Positions 1-11,520 of a stretch of DNA of 64,000 bases are shown one piece after another (the stretch's first letter is position 1; each line of letters opens with the position of its first letter). The translations under genes and the position numbers were made by a program. The notes under the pieces were generated by a model. It ran no database searches. It was not told the origin of the DNA and saw only the letters and a list, made by a program, of their open reading frames with translations. The stretch comes from Pyrrhosoma nymphula (lineage: Eukaryota; Arthropoda; Insecta; Odonata; Coenagrionidae), in contig OY754335.1 of NCBI GenBank assembly GCA_963573305.1, positions 13,927,501-13,991,500 of the forward strand, in the 5' to 3' direction.

Positions 1-1269
1 CTTAGTACTCTCATTAGGTCGGCGTTTTTATCCAGGAATTTTTCTTAACATTGATAGAATATACAAGTAGGGATTCAGAATAAGGATTGCCAAGACCTTA
101 CCAGACGTACCATTAAGTAGCTACGTAACTCAATTTAATTAAGTATTTTACTCTAGCTGGTCAATAAGGGATGAAGAAGCAAGAAAAATGTGGCTTCACA
201 TTCACCCTCGTTATATGGTGTGTTGAAAATTTACATAAAAACGTATTTTTTATTTTTTATTTATTTTAATTCATTTATAAATATGTGTAATTTATACCCC
301 TCCTTAAAGCTCTTTAATTAGTATGGAAGTGAAAGCTAACGAGACATTTTCATACTTAAAGGTTTTTCTCCAAAATTTATACTTATTACAATTTATACGT
401 GGATAAATCGCAGATTTGTTTTTTTTCACGTCAAGAAGCTACAGAATTTACCTCCATTCTGGAATTGAACCGTGAAAAGGTGACACTAATTTCGTTTATC
501 ATTTTCCGTGGTTCTTTTACTTCATACTCAGCTGAGCCTCTGCGAGACATTTTGCTGTTTCATCTATGAGCTGTCCATTCGATGGTAATGACAATTTAAA
601 AACTTTGGAGAGTCGCTGCAGGATATAACTTGGGACAAGCCGCCCAAATATGACCCCATAACCTTTCTATATGAAGCTGTTTGCCGTATAAAGCGGAAAT
701 CCAACACGTCAGGCTTTCTTTAATACTGTTGAAATAGAGAAAACAAGCAATCAGTTCTTCTTCCATAATCCTAATAATTGATGCGAATTCTTTTACTGGC
801 CAGACTGAAAATAATTCTCCTAATATTATTCTTGCGTTCGCAAAAAATGTTTTCTGCTATTTTTTTATCACCTACGTGTCAGCCAATCGCATGTTCAGAT
901 ATTTTGTCATTGGTTTGATAACCTGGAAATACATGCACCACATTTATTATGCTTGGGTTTTAATGTTGTATTCAATGTAAAGTTGAGGTTAGGTAAACGG
1001 TTTGAAAAACTTAAATTAAATTTTTTTAAAAATATTTTGTGTTACATGAATGATTAAAATGAATTTTACAATATAAGGCTTCAAAAAAACCGATTCGATG
1101 TTTGAGCGGATGTTGCTGCTGTTTGGAAAAAGAAATCCTTTTTCATAAAACCTCTGGCTACTCATAGCATCTTATTCCGGTTGCACTTTATTGGCTAATT
1201 TTACTTTATATTAAAATTTAAATGCAAAATGTTTCGTCTGGTGTCATCCATAAATTAATATTCTACATA
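1..1269. other. AT-rich noncoding stretch
   Basis: No coding frame, RNA gene or repeat boundary is recognised here. The DNA is AT-rich with short homopolymer runs. It ends in the TA dinucleotide that serves as the left target-site duplication of the mariner copy. Confidence 0.6.
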
Positions 1270-1297
1270 CGAGGGGGTACCCAAAAGAAACCGAACT
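1270..1297 (+). repeat. left terminal inverted repeat of the mariner copy
   Basis: 28 bp, the exact reverse complement of 2555-2582; transposase binding would occur here. It contains an internal GGTACC. Confidence 0.95.
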
Positions 1298-1340
1298 TTT
1301 TTTTTAACTTTTTTAATTTAATTTTTTAAACAAAATACTT

Positions 1341-2388
1341 TCAATCCCCTTCAAAGTACTCTCCACTGGCACTAATACATTTGTCCAATTTTTATTCCAT
1401 TGTTCAAAACAATTTTTAAAATTCATTTTCTTGGATGCCCGACAGCGCCTCCGTCGTTTTTTTCTTCACCTCAGCAACGTCGGTAAAACGCTTTCCTTTC
1501 ATGTCTCTTTTCATTCGGGGAAATAAAAAAAAGTCACAGGGGGCAAGATCAGGTAAATAGAGGGGGTGATGCACAGGGGTCATGCCATTTTTACTCAAAA
1601 TTGGCGCACAGACAGGGCTGAGTGAGCAGGGGCGTCATCGTGGTGGAAAAACCAGTCGCCCGACCGCCACAAATCAGGCCTCTTCCGCCGCAAACTGTTT
1701 CGTAATCTTTTCAAAACTTCCAGGTAGAAAGCCTGGTTAACTGTCTGGCCCTGCAGAACAAACTCTGAATGGACGACTCCTCTCACATCGAAAAAAAATC
1801 AGCATTGTTTTGACATTTGATTTCACTTGACGAACTTTTTTGGGGCGAGGTGAGCTTGAATACTTCCACTGGCTTGATTGCTGTTTCGTTTCAGGATCGT
1901 AGCCACAGCACAATGATTCACCACCTGTGATAACCTTGAAAAAAGTGTGGGTCATTTCGAAACTCTTCTTTCAAAGCACAGCATGCTTCCACACGATCTT
2001 GTTTTTGTTCAGCAGTCAGCAGTCGAGACGAATTTGGCAGCCACCCTTTTCATCTTCAAATCTTCCGTTAAAATTCGCTGTACTGAACTCCAAGTCACTC
2101 CAGACAGCGCCACAATTTCTTCAATTGTCCTTCAAGGATATTCCAGGACGATTTCGCGAATTTTTCCAAATTTTCATCATTTCGGGCCGTGGAAGGACGA
2201 CCCGAGAGATGCTTGTCATCAATTGACATTTAACGTCTTTTGAAACGGGAAAACCACTCAAACACTTGAGTTTTTCCAATTGCATCATCTTTGTAGGCCG
2301 TGTTTAACATTTCAAGTGTTTCTGTGCCAGTTTTTCCGAGCAAGAAGCAAAACTTTACGGCCACCCGCTGTTCATGATAATCAGGCAT
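1341..2388 (-). pseudogene. mariner transposase, frameshifted and with premature stops
   Basis: The frame starts at ATG 2388 (MPDYHEQRVAVKFCFLLGK) and spans about 349 codon equivalents, the usual mariner length. In order one sees a helix-turn-helix region ending DAIGKTQVFEWFSRFK, a GRPSTARNDEN linker, the first catalytic block, HHDDAPAHSA with the second Asp, and LPDLAPCDFFLFP with the third Asp. The last two Asp fit the DD34D spacing. Frames change several times: around 2230, inside the FFDVRG block near 1785, and near 1600. A TAA at 1416-1418 interrupts the C-terminus, which continues as KCISASGEYFEGD to a stop at 1341. The first catalytic motif reads TGGES instead of TGDES, so the first Asp is Gly. 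The protein cannot be active. Confidence 0.93.
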
Positions 2389-2554
2389 TGTAAAAACGAC
2401 GAGCACACAAAACAATTGTTGCTAACAAATGCTTATAAACAAAACAGAACGTTCCTTAGCAACGACGCTTGCCTTGCTGACTCAGAAATGGTAGCTCTAT
2501 ATGCCCCTAGCGGCAGAACAGGGTACTTGAAAAAACTCCGCCCACCACAACATC

Positions 2555-2582
2555 AGTTCGGTTTCTTTTGGGTACCCCCTCG
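2555..2582 (-). repeat. right terminal inverted repeat of the mariner copy
   Basis: 28 bp, perfect inverted match to 1270-1297, followed by the TA duplication at 2583-2584. Confidence 0.95.
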
Positions 2583-2584
2583 TA

Positions 2585-5550
2585 CTTTCAAATATGAGCA
2601 AAAATAGCCCATAGCATACTTTCAACGGCTGAGTATGTGAAAGAATATTTAAATAATGCCTCGCAATTATTGAAATCCTATTATTTAATTTAGCTCGGGA
2701 AATGTAGCGGAAAGCGATGTAGTATTTTGAGCTTTATTTTAATTTTAGGATCCAATATTGAAAGTACTAATGCTTCCTGATTATTTTGGAAATAGATTCT
2801 TTCACACCAAAAAGTAAAGTAATATCTTTGAGAGTTGAATGTGTCGTAATCATTTCAATTCTAAATCCACAAGGAAAATATAAATAAGAAATGTTGTTGA
2901 TGGTACCATGGTGATCACCATGGAAAAATCATTTATTGTGTTGCCTCATCATTCCTAATGGCACCATCGTCCGGAAAAAAATGAGAAGAGCGATACAAAA
3001 AAGAAGGATGCAAGGGAAGGATGAAAGAGAAAAATACAGGGAATAGAGAATATACACATCAGAGAAGAGTTCCCATAAATGCTTGTTAAAAATGCAGCTA
3101 CGAAAAGAGTTTTTAAACCGAAAACAGAAAAAAAGAGAGAAGAGATATGAACGGTTTTCAGAAGCGGGCTCCTTTAACCTTCCCATCTTCGTTCGTACCA
3201 ATTGGGAGGGAAACAAAAATAAATTGAATGTTTCAGTCTATGCAACCACCTGGATTCCAATGAAACTTTGGCTGCATAATTGCAAGGGGCGGCGGAGTTC
3301 GCAACCTGTTTTAAAAACGGGTTGTGGAGAGAGACGGAAGGAGATCAGAGGGATGGTTACCACGGGATACATAAGAAGAAAGCTGAAAACAGGGTTCTCC
3401 CCACCTTACCTTACAACCCCATATCGTGTTCCAACCCCTGGGAGCCTCATTACCCTCGTTCTTCCCTACCAAACCCCCATTCCAACCCTTACTGCAGCCA
3501 GTACATGCCCAGGAAAAACCACTCCGCCTTAATTAAGTCCGTAATTATTTCGCCACGCATGATGCTTGTTTTGACTTTGGTCGGACAGCAGGTTGGTTGC
3601 GTTAATCTCTACCTCCCTTCTGTATGCGCGTACGACTACCAACCCGGGGTTTTTAAGTATCAAGGCACGGGAAAAAAAAAGTGCGAATCCCGGTGAGTGT
3701 AACCAACAAACCAAGAAACACATGAACGCTTACCTTTTTGGTTGGCTCGCGTCTTTTTTATTTATACTTATCACTGCCCTTTTTTTCAATTCCCTTTCGT
3801 TATTCTCTTTGAAAATTTCATCTGCAATCATTCACCTTTGATTCTTCTTGCTTCTGTGTCGGTGCTCAGTTTTCAATACCCCTTACGCCTGTATACTACT
3901 CAGCTCGTTTCATGAAAGAAATCCATTTCTCCGCTACTCTTATGTGATCTCTTGCAATGCACTTGTAATTTTATTCATAGAATATCACGCTTCTGCCATA
4001 TGGTATATTCTAAAAATAAATATCAGGAACATTTCTATATAAGAAAGTCAAATATATTACTTGCTACAAAACTGTGATAATGCCTTTTAGAATTAGGTAA
4101 GTTTTATAGTTGACATTACTTTAAACAAATTGGACCGTTAAATTTTCGAATTGCGATTATAATTATGGATATTTCCTTTACGCATGGCAATTTCAATCAT
4201 TATTAATAATGCTTTTGGCCATATTATATTTTCTTGGTTTTATTAACACTCTAGAAGTGATAGTGTGATACATTGGATATAAAGCTAATTCCAAATCATG
4301 TGTTAAATATGCATTAACAGTCTCAAATACATTTATTTGTATATACGTCTTACTGGAACTTTTAGTTATTGAATAGGTGTCATAACACTCAAAATTCCAC
4401 TTTATTTGTTTTCCTCGTAATGCGCATTCATAGGCAAATATCCCTATTTTCCGCGTGTTGGATGAATGGCATCAGAAACTAAGTACTCTGTTAACAATGA
4501 GCATACATTAAAGAATATCATATTATTAAGTTACAATAAGCGAGCAACGTTATATCCTCATAGCCTATGCACTTAATACGTAATCAATCATATATTGCGA
4601 ACGTTGTTAATCAACCGACGCATTAGAAATCAACATCCCGAAAAGACCTTTTGGATTTTAAACTTATATTATTAAATTACCTATATTCTGAAAGGCAGCC
4701 TCATTGTATATGGTGATGATCTATTACTGTGGACTTTAAAGGAAAATGGAGGAAAATTTATGAATGTGAAGTTGCTCTCTATTATTTTGCCAAAATCATT
4801 CACGGCCTCAAGTTGAGCACATTAATCAAAATACTGGGGCTCTAAGTCAATTATAATAAATTGGCCTCCTAATTGAATACAAATTATTCGCTCATTATTT
4901 AACTGAAGCAGCTCCACGCATCAGTTAATCTGCCTAACTCAAGTAATCTCAGCTGAAGTGAAATGATTGGTGTGAAGTTACTTCTCCTGTTGGAACTCAT
5001 TAAAAAGTGCAATTGCTTAACTGGACTGGCATAGATATTTTGATTTTTCCCTTTTGCTGTCGCAGTATAAGAATGACTTCGGTCTGACTCCTTTAATTAA
5101 TACCTAGAAATTCTAGTGACTTTTCCGCGTTCAAATATTTAACACAATCTATCGGATAAAAATACGCTTGAAGCTCGTAGGATTTTGAAAAAGGTCCCCG
5201 AGATTTGCACTATTGATGATCCAATTTAAACGTCGAACTAATTAGACTTGAGACGATTCTCGTGGTCTGCATACGGTCAATTAAAATGTTTTTCGAGTTT
5301 CCTTAGGTAGCCGAGGTACACTCAAACAGTATTGGGAGTGAAATTTCCAAACCATCTCTCCTGTGCATATTTGCTCTCTCATACCACCCACTTGCCTCCT
5401 ACTCCTTCTGCTTGGAGTATAATTAAATAAAAATATTGATTAAAAAAAACTGGTCTTATTAGTACCTATCGATAACGTGACCGAAACTCCTTAATTACTT
5501 CCGCGTATCAGAAAACCAAACTTTTCGTCTGCCCTTCTCTCGACCCTAAT
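2585..5550. other. noncoding, AT-rich; one 18-bp palindrome
   Basis: No supported gene. Open frames around 3.08-3.70 kb have low-complexity composition and no recognisable domain. The perfect palindrome CCATGGTGATCACCATGG lies at 2906-2923. From 3.8 to 5.5 kb the DNA is strongly AT-rich with nothing recognised. Confidence 0.5.
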
Positions 5551-5559
5551 CAACCCACC

Positions 5560-6180
5560 TATCCGTTTATGTTGACGGCCTTCTCTGGATCCCTCCTTCT
5601 ACTCCAATCTACTGATTCTCTCTTCCTTGCGTCCACTTATAACCTTGCACACTCACTCTCTCTCTCTCTCACTTTTTTAGGCTTCCCTTGCGTCTTTCAA
5701 CACTCCTCTAATTCCACCTCCATCTTCACTCCGTTCCTCTTTCCTAAAACCAACCTTCATCTCTCACCTCACAACCGCCCCAGCCTCCCTCCCGTTCCAT
5801 ATCACCCCATCGCGCCACTTGACACACCGACAGAACTGGGTGGGTGGGTGGGGGGTGGGCAGAGGAGGAGGAAGAATATTGGTTTTGGATTTAACCTCCC
5901 TTTTCTCTCTCTCCCTCCTCCTCCTCTTGGCAAAACTATTTTAATTTCCGGATGCCATTTGCATCGAGCAGTGAAGGAGGGGTAGGAGATGGGAAAATAA
6001 GGGGACGAGATCGAGTTGCTCGGGGAGGAGGGGGAAAGAAAAAGATGGAGCATGAAGAGGTATTCCCAGGAGTGGGCGCTCTCTCTCTTAAAAGAGCTAG
6101 GCGTGGTGGGCGAATGAGATAAAGATTCGGGCGAAGGGAGGAAATGAGTGTAGAAGGAAGCGAGGAATGAGTCAGACATT
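5560..6180. repeat. pyrimidine-rich then purine-rich low-complexity block with G-quadruplex motif
   Basis: The plus strand is C/T-rich to about 5820, including a CT microsatellite near 5650-5672, then switches to G/A-rich. At 5838-5859 lies GGGTGGGTGGGTGGGGGG followed by TGGG, a canonical G-quadruplex motif with single-base loops. Overlapping open frames on both strands (138 and 167 codons) are products of biased composition and are not called as genes. Confidence 0.7.
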
Positions 6181-6357
6181 CGCTCTGACTCCGTCTTGAT
6201 GTGAAACGGACCTCCCGTTTCTCGCGGTGAAAGGGTTTTCTTGCAGGAAATGTGAATTATATCTTTTAATGCGGATAAATAATTCACCACGACTTGAACA
6301 GACAAGTGTTAAACGCAGTCACGTGCCCTGGTGAAAGACACAAAGCAATGGTAGGGA

Positions 6358-6436
6358 AATTTACTACGGAAAAATCATTTGAGCTGATCGGGATTTCAAC
6401 TGGGCTCTCCAGATAAACGATCTGCACTACCTTTTT
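6358..6436 (-). mobile_element. probable tRNA-derived SINE fragment
   Basis: Read on the minus strand, GGTAGTGCAGATCG resembles a pol III A box. It is followed about 25 bases later by CCAGTTGAAATCCCG, a near match to the B box. The sequence after the B box (CAAATGATTTTTCCGT) resembles the sequence in the same place in the SINE at 16.07-16.18 kb, which suggests one family. It could still be a chance tRNA-like match. Confidence 0.4.
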
Positions 6437-6439
6437 TCG

Positions 6440-7657
6440 GTAGTCGACAACATATTGTTTGATTTATTCCCCACGGAAACTCGGCCAAAATTTAAGATGC
6501 GGCTTGTTGTTGCTTGTTAGCAGTGTTGTCGAATATGCATTGGAAATCTTTTAGCCAATGTTAACCACATCAAAAATACACCAATGACAAACTTCATCCT
6601 GAAAAAAATTGAGTAAAAGTTCATTCCTCTATTCATTCTGAATAGAAATGTTCCGCGATATAATCGCTTTGCTCTCTTGGCCGGCAATAGGTGCTTTGTT
6701 TTGTCAATGCTGTATGTCTTCACTTTGTTGTCATAAAGCAGAGATATCACTGATGATCAAGTTTATGCTTTCATCTGAATAATTTTCTGATGTGAAAGCA
6801 TTGTCTTTAGTTCCTTGAAGAATTGTTCTAACACGGTCCGCTTAGAAATAAAAGCAGTAGGCGTGCGCTGAGAAGCAACGTCATTATATAGCGGCGTTTG
6901 CGATTAATTTATCCTTCGAGACCTTAAACGGTTGATTTATTGCTCCGGAATGAAATTATGTCCGCAATATAATGCTGTAGAATTGGATTTTGGGTGTAAT
7001 CTGTGAATGATTATATGAACTAGTGTGACATTATCTTTTGCATTGCCGTATAATATTAGAATACTAAGGCCAGTAATATCTAGAATACTCTTTTTTTCAA
7101 GTATTTTATTCTATCTCTAATTACTGCTATTGATTAGATACAAATCTTGATTTGAACAAAATATTGTTCACCAGAAACTTCAAACGGTGTTATCCATTTG
7201 AATGGCTCCCGAGTTTACGAAGATAAAAAATTATTGCATCAGGAATAAATCTACCATCAGTTGTTAGTTATTGTTGAAGAAACCATCCGTTAGAGTTAAT
7301 CAGTAATTAGATAAATATTCGTAGGAAATAAATTTGATTATGAAACTATATCCGGAATAGACATGAAACTTCTCGCAATACTCTTAAATGTCTTACCTGC
7401 CCATCGGTGCAAAATTACCTACCTATCCTTCACGGCACTTTCTAGGAATAGATTATATTCCGGTAAATGTCTATTCAAAATAAATTGAGGGATGCTTTTT
7501 TAAACGATTTATTTCAGGACAGAGTATATCATCGATGTACCTTTGGTGCTGCTATCATAGCCGTGAAATGTTTTTGTTGCATGATTTACAACGCTTGTCA
7601 ATAACATATTATGAATTTGGTAAAAACAAACCTAATTGGAATCTTTAGTCTGCCAAT
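6440..7657. other. noncoding, AT-rich
   Basis: No gene, RNA or repeat recognised. Short open frames lack any recognisable domain. Confidence 0.5.
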
Positions 7658-7716
7658 TTCTCTCAATGGATATATTATTTAGGTTTCTGGTTCTGCGATT
7701 AAATCGTTTTATATTA

Positions 7717-7757
7717 TGCGACAGTTTCGCCGTACTATGCTGCAGGCTTCGTCGGGC
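7717..7757 (-). ncRNA. hammerhead-ribozyme-like motif in the Penelope 3' region (left arm)
   Basis: Exact inverted copy of the motif in the right arm: CCGACGA, GCC...GGC stem, GAAAC, TGTC. The same two core substitutions are present in both arms, so they pre-date the inverted duplication or were homogenised after it. Confidence 0.5.
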
Positions 7758-7839
7758 TTTTAAGAACAACAATGGTCTTGTTTCAAAAAGTAAATAAACA
7801 ATTCCAGCAGTTGATGATTTTGAGAAGTAAAAAAAAAAC

Positions 7840-8061
7840 TTAATTTCGAATAAGTCTCTTCCAGGTATAAGGGAGTTTATAACTATCCTCTCTATTGATG
7901 TTATTTGGTCTTTTTTCTATTTCAATCGCCTCCCTTATGAGCCGTGGAAAGTAACTGCTTTCTTTGTGTAGTACTCTTGCCGTCTCGATGTCAATGGCGT
8001 GACCTTCCTCTAACGTAGTGTGCTCAGCCACGGCAGAGTGATACCAGTCAGAATACCCGAT
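7840..8061 (-). pseudogene. C-terminal fragment of Penelope-like GIY-YIG endonuclease (left copy)
   Basis: The frame reads toward lower coordinates from the dimer centre to TAA at 7840-7842. Key stretches are SAVAEHTTLEEGHAID, FPRLIREAIEIEKRP, NNINRED and YKLPYTW. The pattern of AEH, then REAIEI.K.P..INR..GY.L...W, is the conserved C-terminal part of the GIY-YIG domain fused to Penelope reverse transcriptases. That endonuclease nicks target DNA to prime reverse transcription. The reverse transcriptase and the GIY-YIG core are missing, so this is a 5'-truncated copy. It extends about ten codons further into the centre (reading SDWYHS) than the right copy. Confidence 0.8.
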
Positions 8062-8264
8062 GGTGTTCTGCCGTGGCTGAGCACACTACGTTAGAGGAAG
8101 GTCACGCCATTGACATCGAGACGGCAAGAGTACTACACAAAGAAAGCAGTTACTTTCCACGGCTCATAAGGGAGGCGATTGAAATAGAAAAAAGACCAAA
8201 TAACATCAATAGAGAGGATAGTTATAAACTCCCTTATACCTGGAAGAGACTTATTCGAAATTAA
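8061..8264 (+). pseudogene. C-terminal fragment of Penelope-like GIY-YIG endonuclease (right copy)
   Basis: From the shared point at 8073 to the TAA at 8262-8264, the 63 encoded residues equal those of the left copy exactly (VAEHTTLEEGHAID to WKRLIRN). The 3' flank matches too, apart from one T in a T run and a few changes in the outer 20 bases. There is no start codon; a GTG at 8073 simply lies at the edge of similarity. It is truncated at its 5' end at nearly the same position as the left copy, so the pair probably arose in one event and not as two independent insertions. Confidence 0.8.
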
Positions 8265-8346
8265 GTTTTTTTTTACTTCTCAAAATCATCAACTGCTGGA
8301 ATTGTTTATTTACTTTTTGAAACAAGACCATTGTTGTTCTTAAAAG

Positions 8347-8386
8347 CCCGACGAAGCCTGCAGCATAGTACGGCGAAACTGTCGCA
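8347..8386 (+). ncRNA. hammerhead-ribozyme-like motif in the Penelope 3' region (right arm)
   Basis: The string CCGACGAAGCC is followed 13 bases later by GGCGAAACTGTCGC. Read as a hammerhead, CCGACGA stands for the core CTGATGA, GCC/GGC can form stem II, GAAAC is the second core segment, and TGTC would precede the cleavage site with a minimal stem III. Hammerhead motifs with very short stem III are established in Penelope-like elements. Two T-to-C changes in the first core segment suggest loss of cleavage. No activity is claimed. Confidence 0.5.
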
Positions 8387-8485
8387 TAATATTAAATAAT
8401 TTAATCGCAGAACCAGAAACCTGAATAACATAAACATGAGCTGTGAAAATCTGCAAAAAAAAGTTCTCTCAATGGATGTTTATTT

Positions 8486-8940
8486 GACTGGAAAATGTAG
8501 CATTTGAATATTGGTATCCAAATAAAGTGTTTGTTTGTTGGATAGAAGTTGAACAAATTAACCCACCAAATTCTTTTGTCGGCAGTTCTACCACCCATTT
8601 CAGTCATTATTTTTATAAATCAGTCAAATAACATTGAAGGCTGGAGAACGTGTATTTTTCATATGGAACACATTACTATCATAGTTCATAAACTAGGAAA
8701 TATACATTCTTTTCCATGACCCAGCCATCAAGCGCATCCCCCTAACTTTAAATAGTATCAGATTATAAGTGGTACTTAGTCCAATATGTTGCTCAAAGAG
8801 TATAAAATGAAGAATATAGGCAGTTGAGCGTAAAATAAAGTCTAAGAAGATGAGTGCTGTGTGGATTGAGGAAATTCATCAGGAGAGGGTGGCGTTTGTG
8901 TACAGGTCGTGAAGCGGAGGAGAACGTCGAATGTTGGGAT
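8486..8940. other. noncoding, AT-rich
   Basis: Nothing recognised between the Penelope dimer and the purine-rich block. Confidence 0.5.
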
Positions 8941-9735
8941 AAGAGTTTAAGGAATGCTGCTGAGGAGGGGAAGGATGGGGAAGACGATGCAAACTTTGGA
9001 GAATCATTATAATACCAAATTTTTAAAAAATTAGGGTTCGAAGGGAGGGAGAGGGGGAAAATGCCCACGGGAAAAAAGAAAAAAGGTAAAAAAAAAGACT
9101 AAAAAAATGTTCCCAAATCCCCCACCTCTCATCTCCTGCTGTCTCCATACCCTCGACAAGGAGACGAAATAAAATGGAAACAGAATATAATTCAGTCACG
9201 GGATCCTTTTGAGATATCCAACCGGACAAGTTTTTGATGTCTCTCGGCGACTTTTTTCAAGCCTCTTGCGCCACCCCATGCCTTCCTTCGCATTATTTCT
9301 CCACCCACCCACGCCAGGGCACTCAGCCGTGTGTCGAGATTTCGGAGGGATGGATGAAGGAAGAAGTTTACAGAGAAGAGGTACACAGGAGGATAAGGGA
9401 AGACGATTCGTATCCCTTCATTACGTTTTTTTTAGTGGAGGAGGAAAAATAAATCTCTTCATTTTTACTTTCCCGTCCCGTTGAGTGAAGGGCATCTTCT
9501 CTCGTATTTTCTTATTTTTCTTCCTAGTGATGGTTTTTTAGGGGTGGGGGGAGGGGGGAGTGGTACGAAGGGGGTTTTTGGATTGGTTGAGAGAGGGTGG
9601 GTGGGGAAGGAAATTCAAAGGGGATGAAGGGATGTGGGAAGGAAATTGGCAATCTTGTACACTTTTCCTCCCGAGTGAGAGGGGGGGGTTGGGGATAGGA
9701 TGAGGACATAGAGTGGGGGAGAAAAGAACAAGTTG
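8940..9735. repeat. G/A-rich low-complexity blocks
   Basis: Runs such as GGGGTGGGGGGAGGGGGG near 9541-9558 alternate with T/C-rich DNA near 9110-9160 and 9240-9310. Open frames on both strands consist of Pro/Ser/Phe-rich sequence and are read as compositional artefacts. Confidence 0.6.
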
Positions 9736-11520
9736 TACACGTATTAGTGGCATTTGTTTTGACGCAGAATATTTCTATCCTTTCGGGACAGTACTTGCGG
9801 AAAAAGCATTACACGAGCATGTCACACTTTGTTCTCAGGGCGGGATTACGATCGAATTTTCCCCCACGTGACCAAAACTGATGGTGGCGTTCGATTTCCA
9901 TCGCCTCCCCCTTCAAGGAGGAGTATATCACGAATGACGGGAGTTTCATCGCCAATTGTTGATAGTTCTTGTAGTCGGAGTTATGAACTGTTGCTGAGTA
10001 GCTGTTTATAAGAATAGTTTATAATAAAAATACAAATAATACACTAAAAATACTGACAAATATTGCTTCAAGAAGGTTAACTATGTTTCATTGTAAAGTT
10101 ACCAAATAAGATAGATTTTCGGGAAGTGAAATTTTATGAATTGTTTAAAAAAAGCTCTCCTCTGATTGTTTGCCGTGGATGCAGCAAGACATAAAAGTGT
10201 CAGAGTTTGACAAAGTTCGGCCATCGTCCTTTCGCGGCACCGTTAACGTCACAGATCCCACTACATCATAGATACCAATCACCACGAACGCCACGATCCG
10301 TTTACGTTACGTCTTGTAACTTCGATCGTCCCTTCACAATTTCAAAGGTGTAAAAAATCATGAAACCCAAACAAAAAGAGCTTGAATCAACCCACGTAAC
10401 GTTTCTTTTGTGCCGTTGCGGCGTCATTCAAAATATCATGTGATCGGTCGGCCATCTTGGGTAAAAAATAGCCGTGTCTGCATGGAAAATATTATTGTAT
10501 CTCGTAATTCCGTCGTGTTAGGATGCCATGCATTATGTAGTTTGATTTTCTTCCGCGAGTTCTGTGGAGCTAATTGGATATAATTTGAAATTTACTGGCG
10601 GGTGTCCCAAATATCGTGAAATAAATTAGCAAAAATTCTTCAACTTATAGGATGTCGCTTAATACCTATAGCAAATAAACTTCGACAAAAAATATCCTGA
10701 GCGCATAGCCCAAAACAGACCACAACCTGAGTAGATGATCAAGTCTAAAATGAACAATGCCGATCTTCAGCGAGCTTGCTGACAACGTCTCAAAGTTAGG
10801 GAGGCGCAGCGATGAAAGTAACAGCCACGCGAGTTCGAAGAATATTCCGCTTCCTACTGGTACAGGCCTATATACAGGTAGATATTCTACTCTTAAAACT
10901 GACGCGGTCGTGCCCTGAAACTGCCCCGGTTGGCTTCTTTTAGACATGGTAAGGGAGTATGTTGGAGGGGATGTTTAGGGGTAGTTTTTCATCAAAGGGA
11001 GCCGATATGTTGAGCTTGAAAGGAGGAGGGGTTGTTACGACTTTCTTTCTTTTCTTCGTCTCGGGAAATAAATACCGCCAGATAGTGTCCCCCCTCCAAG
11101 TTGGTGATTCGGGAAGATGAAAACTTTTGCTTCCTCCTTCGTCGAGGTGACCTGGAGCTTCTGTGGTTTGGCGCTCTCTCCGGGAGCGGCGCCACCGTGC
11201 GGGGAAGTCGAGTGATAAAGAGGAGGGGAATGAATGGCCGTGGAGGAGGGTTTGCTAAAGAATGTCAAGTTTTTGGGGAGGGGGCAACGCGAGGAAAGTT
11301 TCGGAAGTATTTTAAGTAGCTGTCTACGGGAGAAAATGGGAGGCGATTAAGGCGAAGTTTTCGAGGGAGTTGGAAGTGTGGACGAGTTAAAGAGGCGAAG
11401 AATAAAAATGTCGGAAGTGAGCTAAATGTTTCAGCGTAATTACGTTGTGCTGCTTTAGATTTGGGGCTCATCGGAGCCTCAGATAATACAATTAGTTCCT
11501 GCTCAGCTTGAATTCCCAAG
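9736..11520. other. noncoding; G-rich from about 11.0 to 11.45 kb
   Basis: No gene supported. Short CpG-containing stretches occur at 10.20-10.46 kb and 11.13-11.25 kb. Frames at 10.67-10.95 kb and 11.0-11.5 kb show no recognisable domain. Confidence 0.45.

Larger units (their letters stand above)
1270..2582 (-). mobile_element. mariner-family DNA transposon, full length, inactivated
   Basis: The element is 1313 bp long. It has perfect 28-bp terminal inverted repeats that begin CGAGGGGGTACCCAAAAG and is flanked on both sides by TA (1268-1269 and 2583-2584), the standard Tc1/mariner target duplication. The inside carries one broken transposase gene on the minus strand. Length, terminal repeats, target site and protein motifs all agree with a mariner, which moves by cut-and-paste DNA transposition. 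Perfect terminal repeats combined with a frameshifted transposase suggest the copy was mobilised in trans or decayed fairly recently. The subfamily is not assigned. Confidence 0.95.
7658..8485. mobile_element. Penelope-like retroelement: two 3' ends joined head to head
   Basis: Two arms of about 364 bp (7675-8038 and 8066-8428) are nearly identical inverted copies separated by about 27 bp. Reading outward from the centre, each arm encodes the C-terminal end of a Penelope-type GIY-YIG endonuclease, then a stop, an A/T-rich 3' untranslated region and a hammerhead-like motif. Outside the arms lie imperfect direct repeats beginning TTCTCTCAATGGAT (7658-7680 and 8464-8485), which may be the target-site duplication. 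Penelope-like elements are known for inverted and truncated copy structures. Near-identity of the arms implies a recent event or ongoing gene conversion; an assembly artefact is the main alternative. Confidence 0.8.

Noticed and set aside
3083..3696. Overlapping 149- and 138-codon plus-strand frames
   Set aside because: No recognisable domain, two frames open over the same DNA, lysine/arginine-rich start from A/G-rich sequence.
5802..6305. 167-codon minus-strand open frame
   Set aside because: Lies across a purine-rich block; Ser/Pro/Phe-rich composition follows from base bias and there is no domain.
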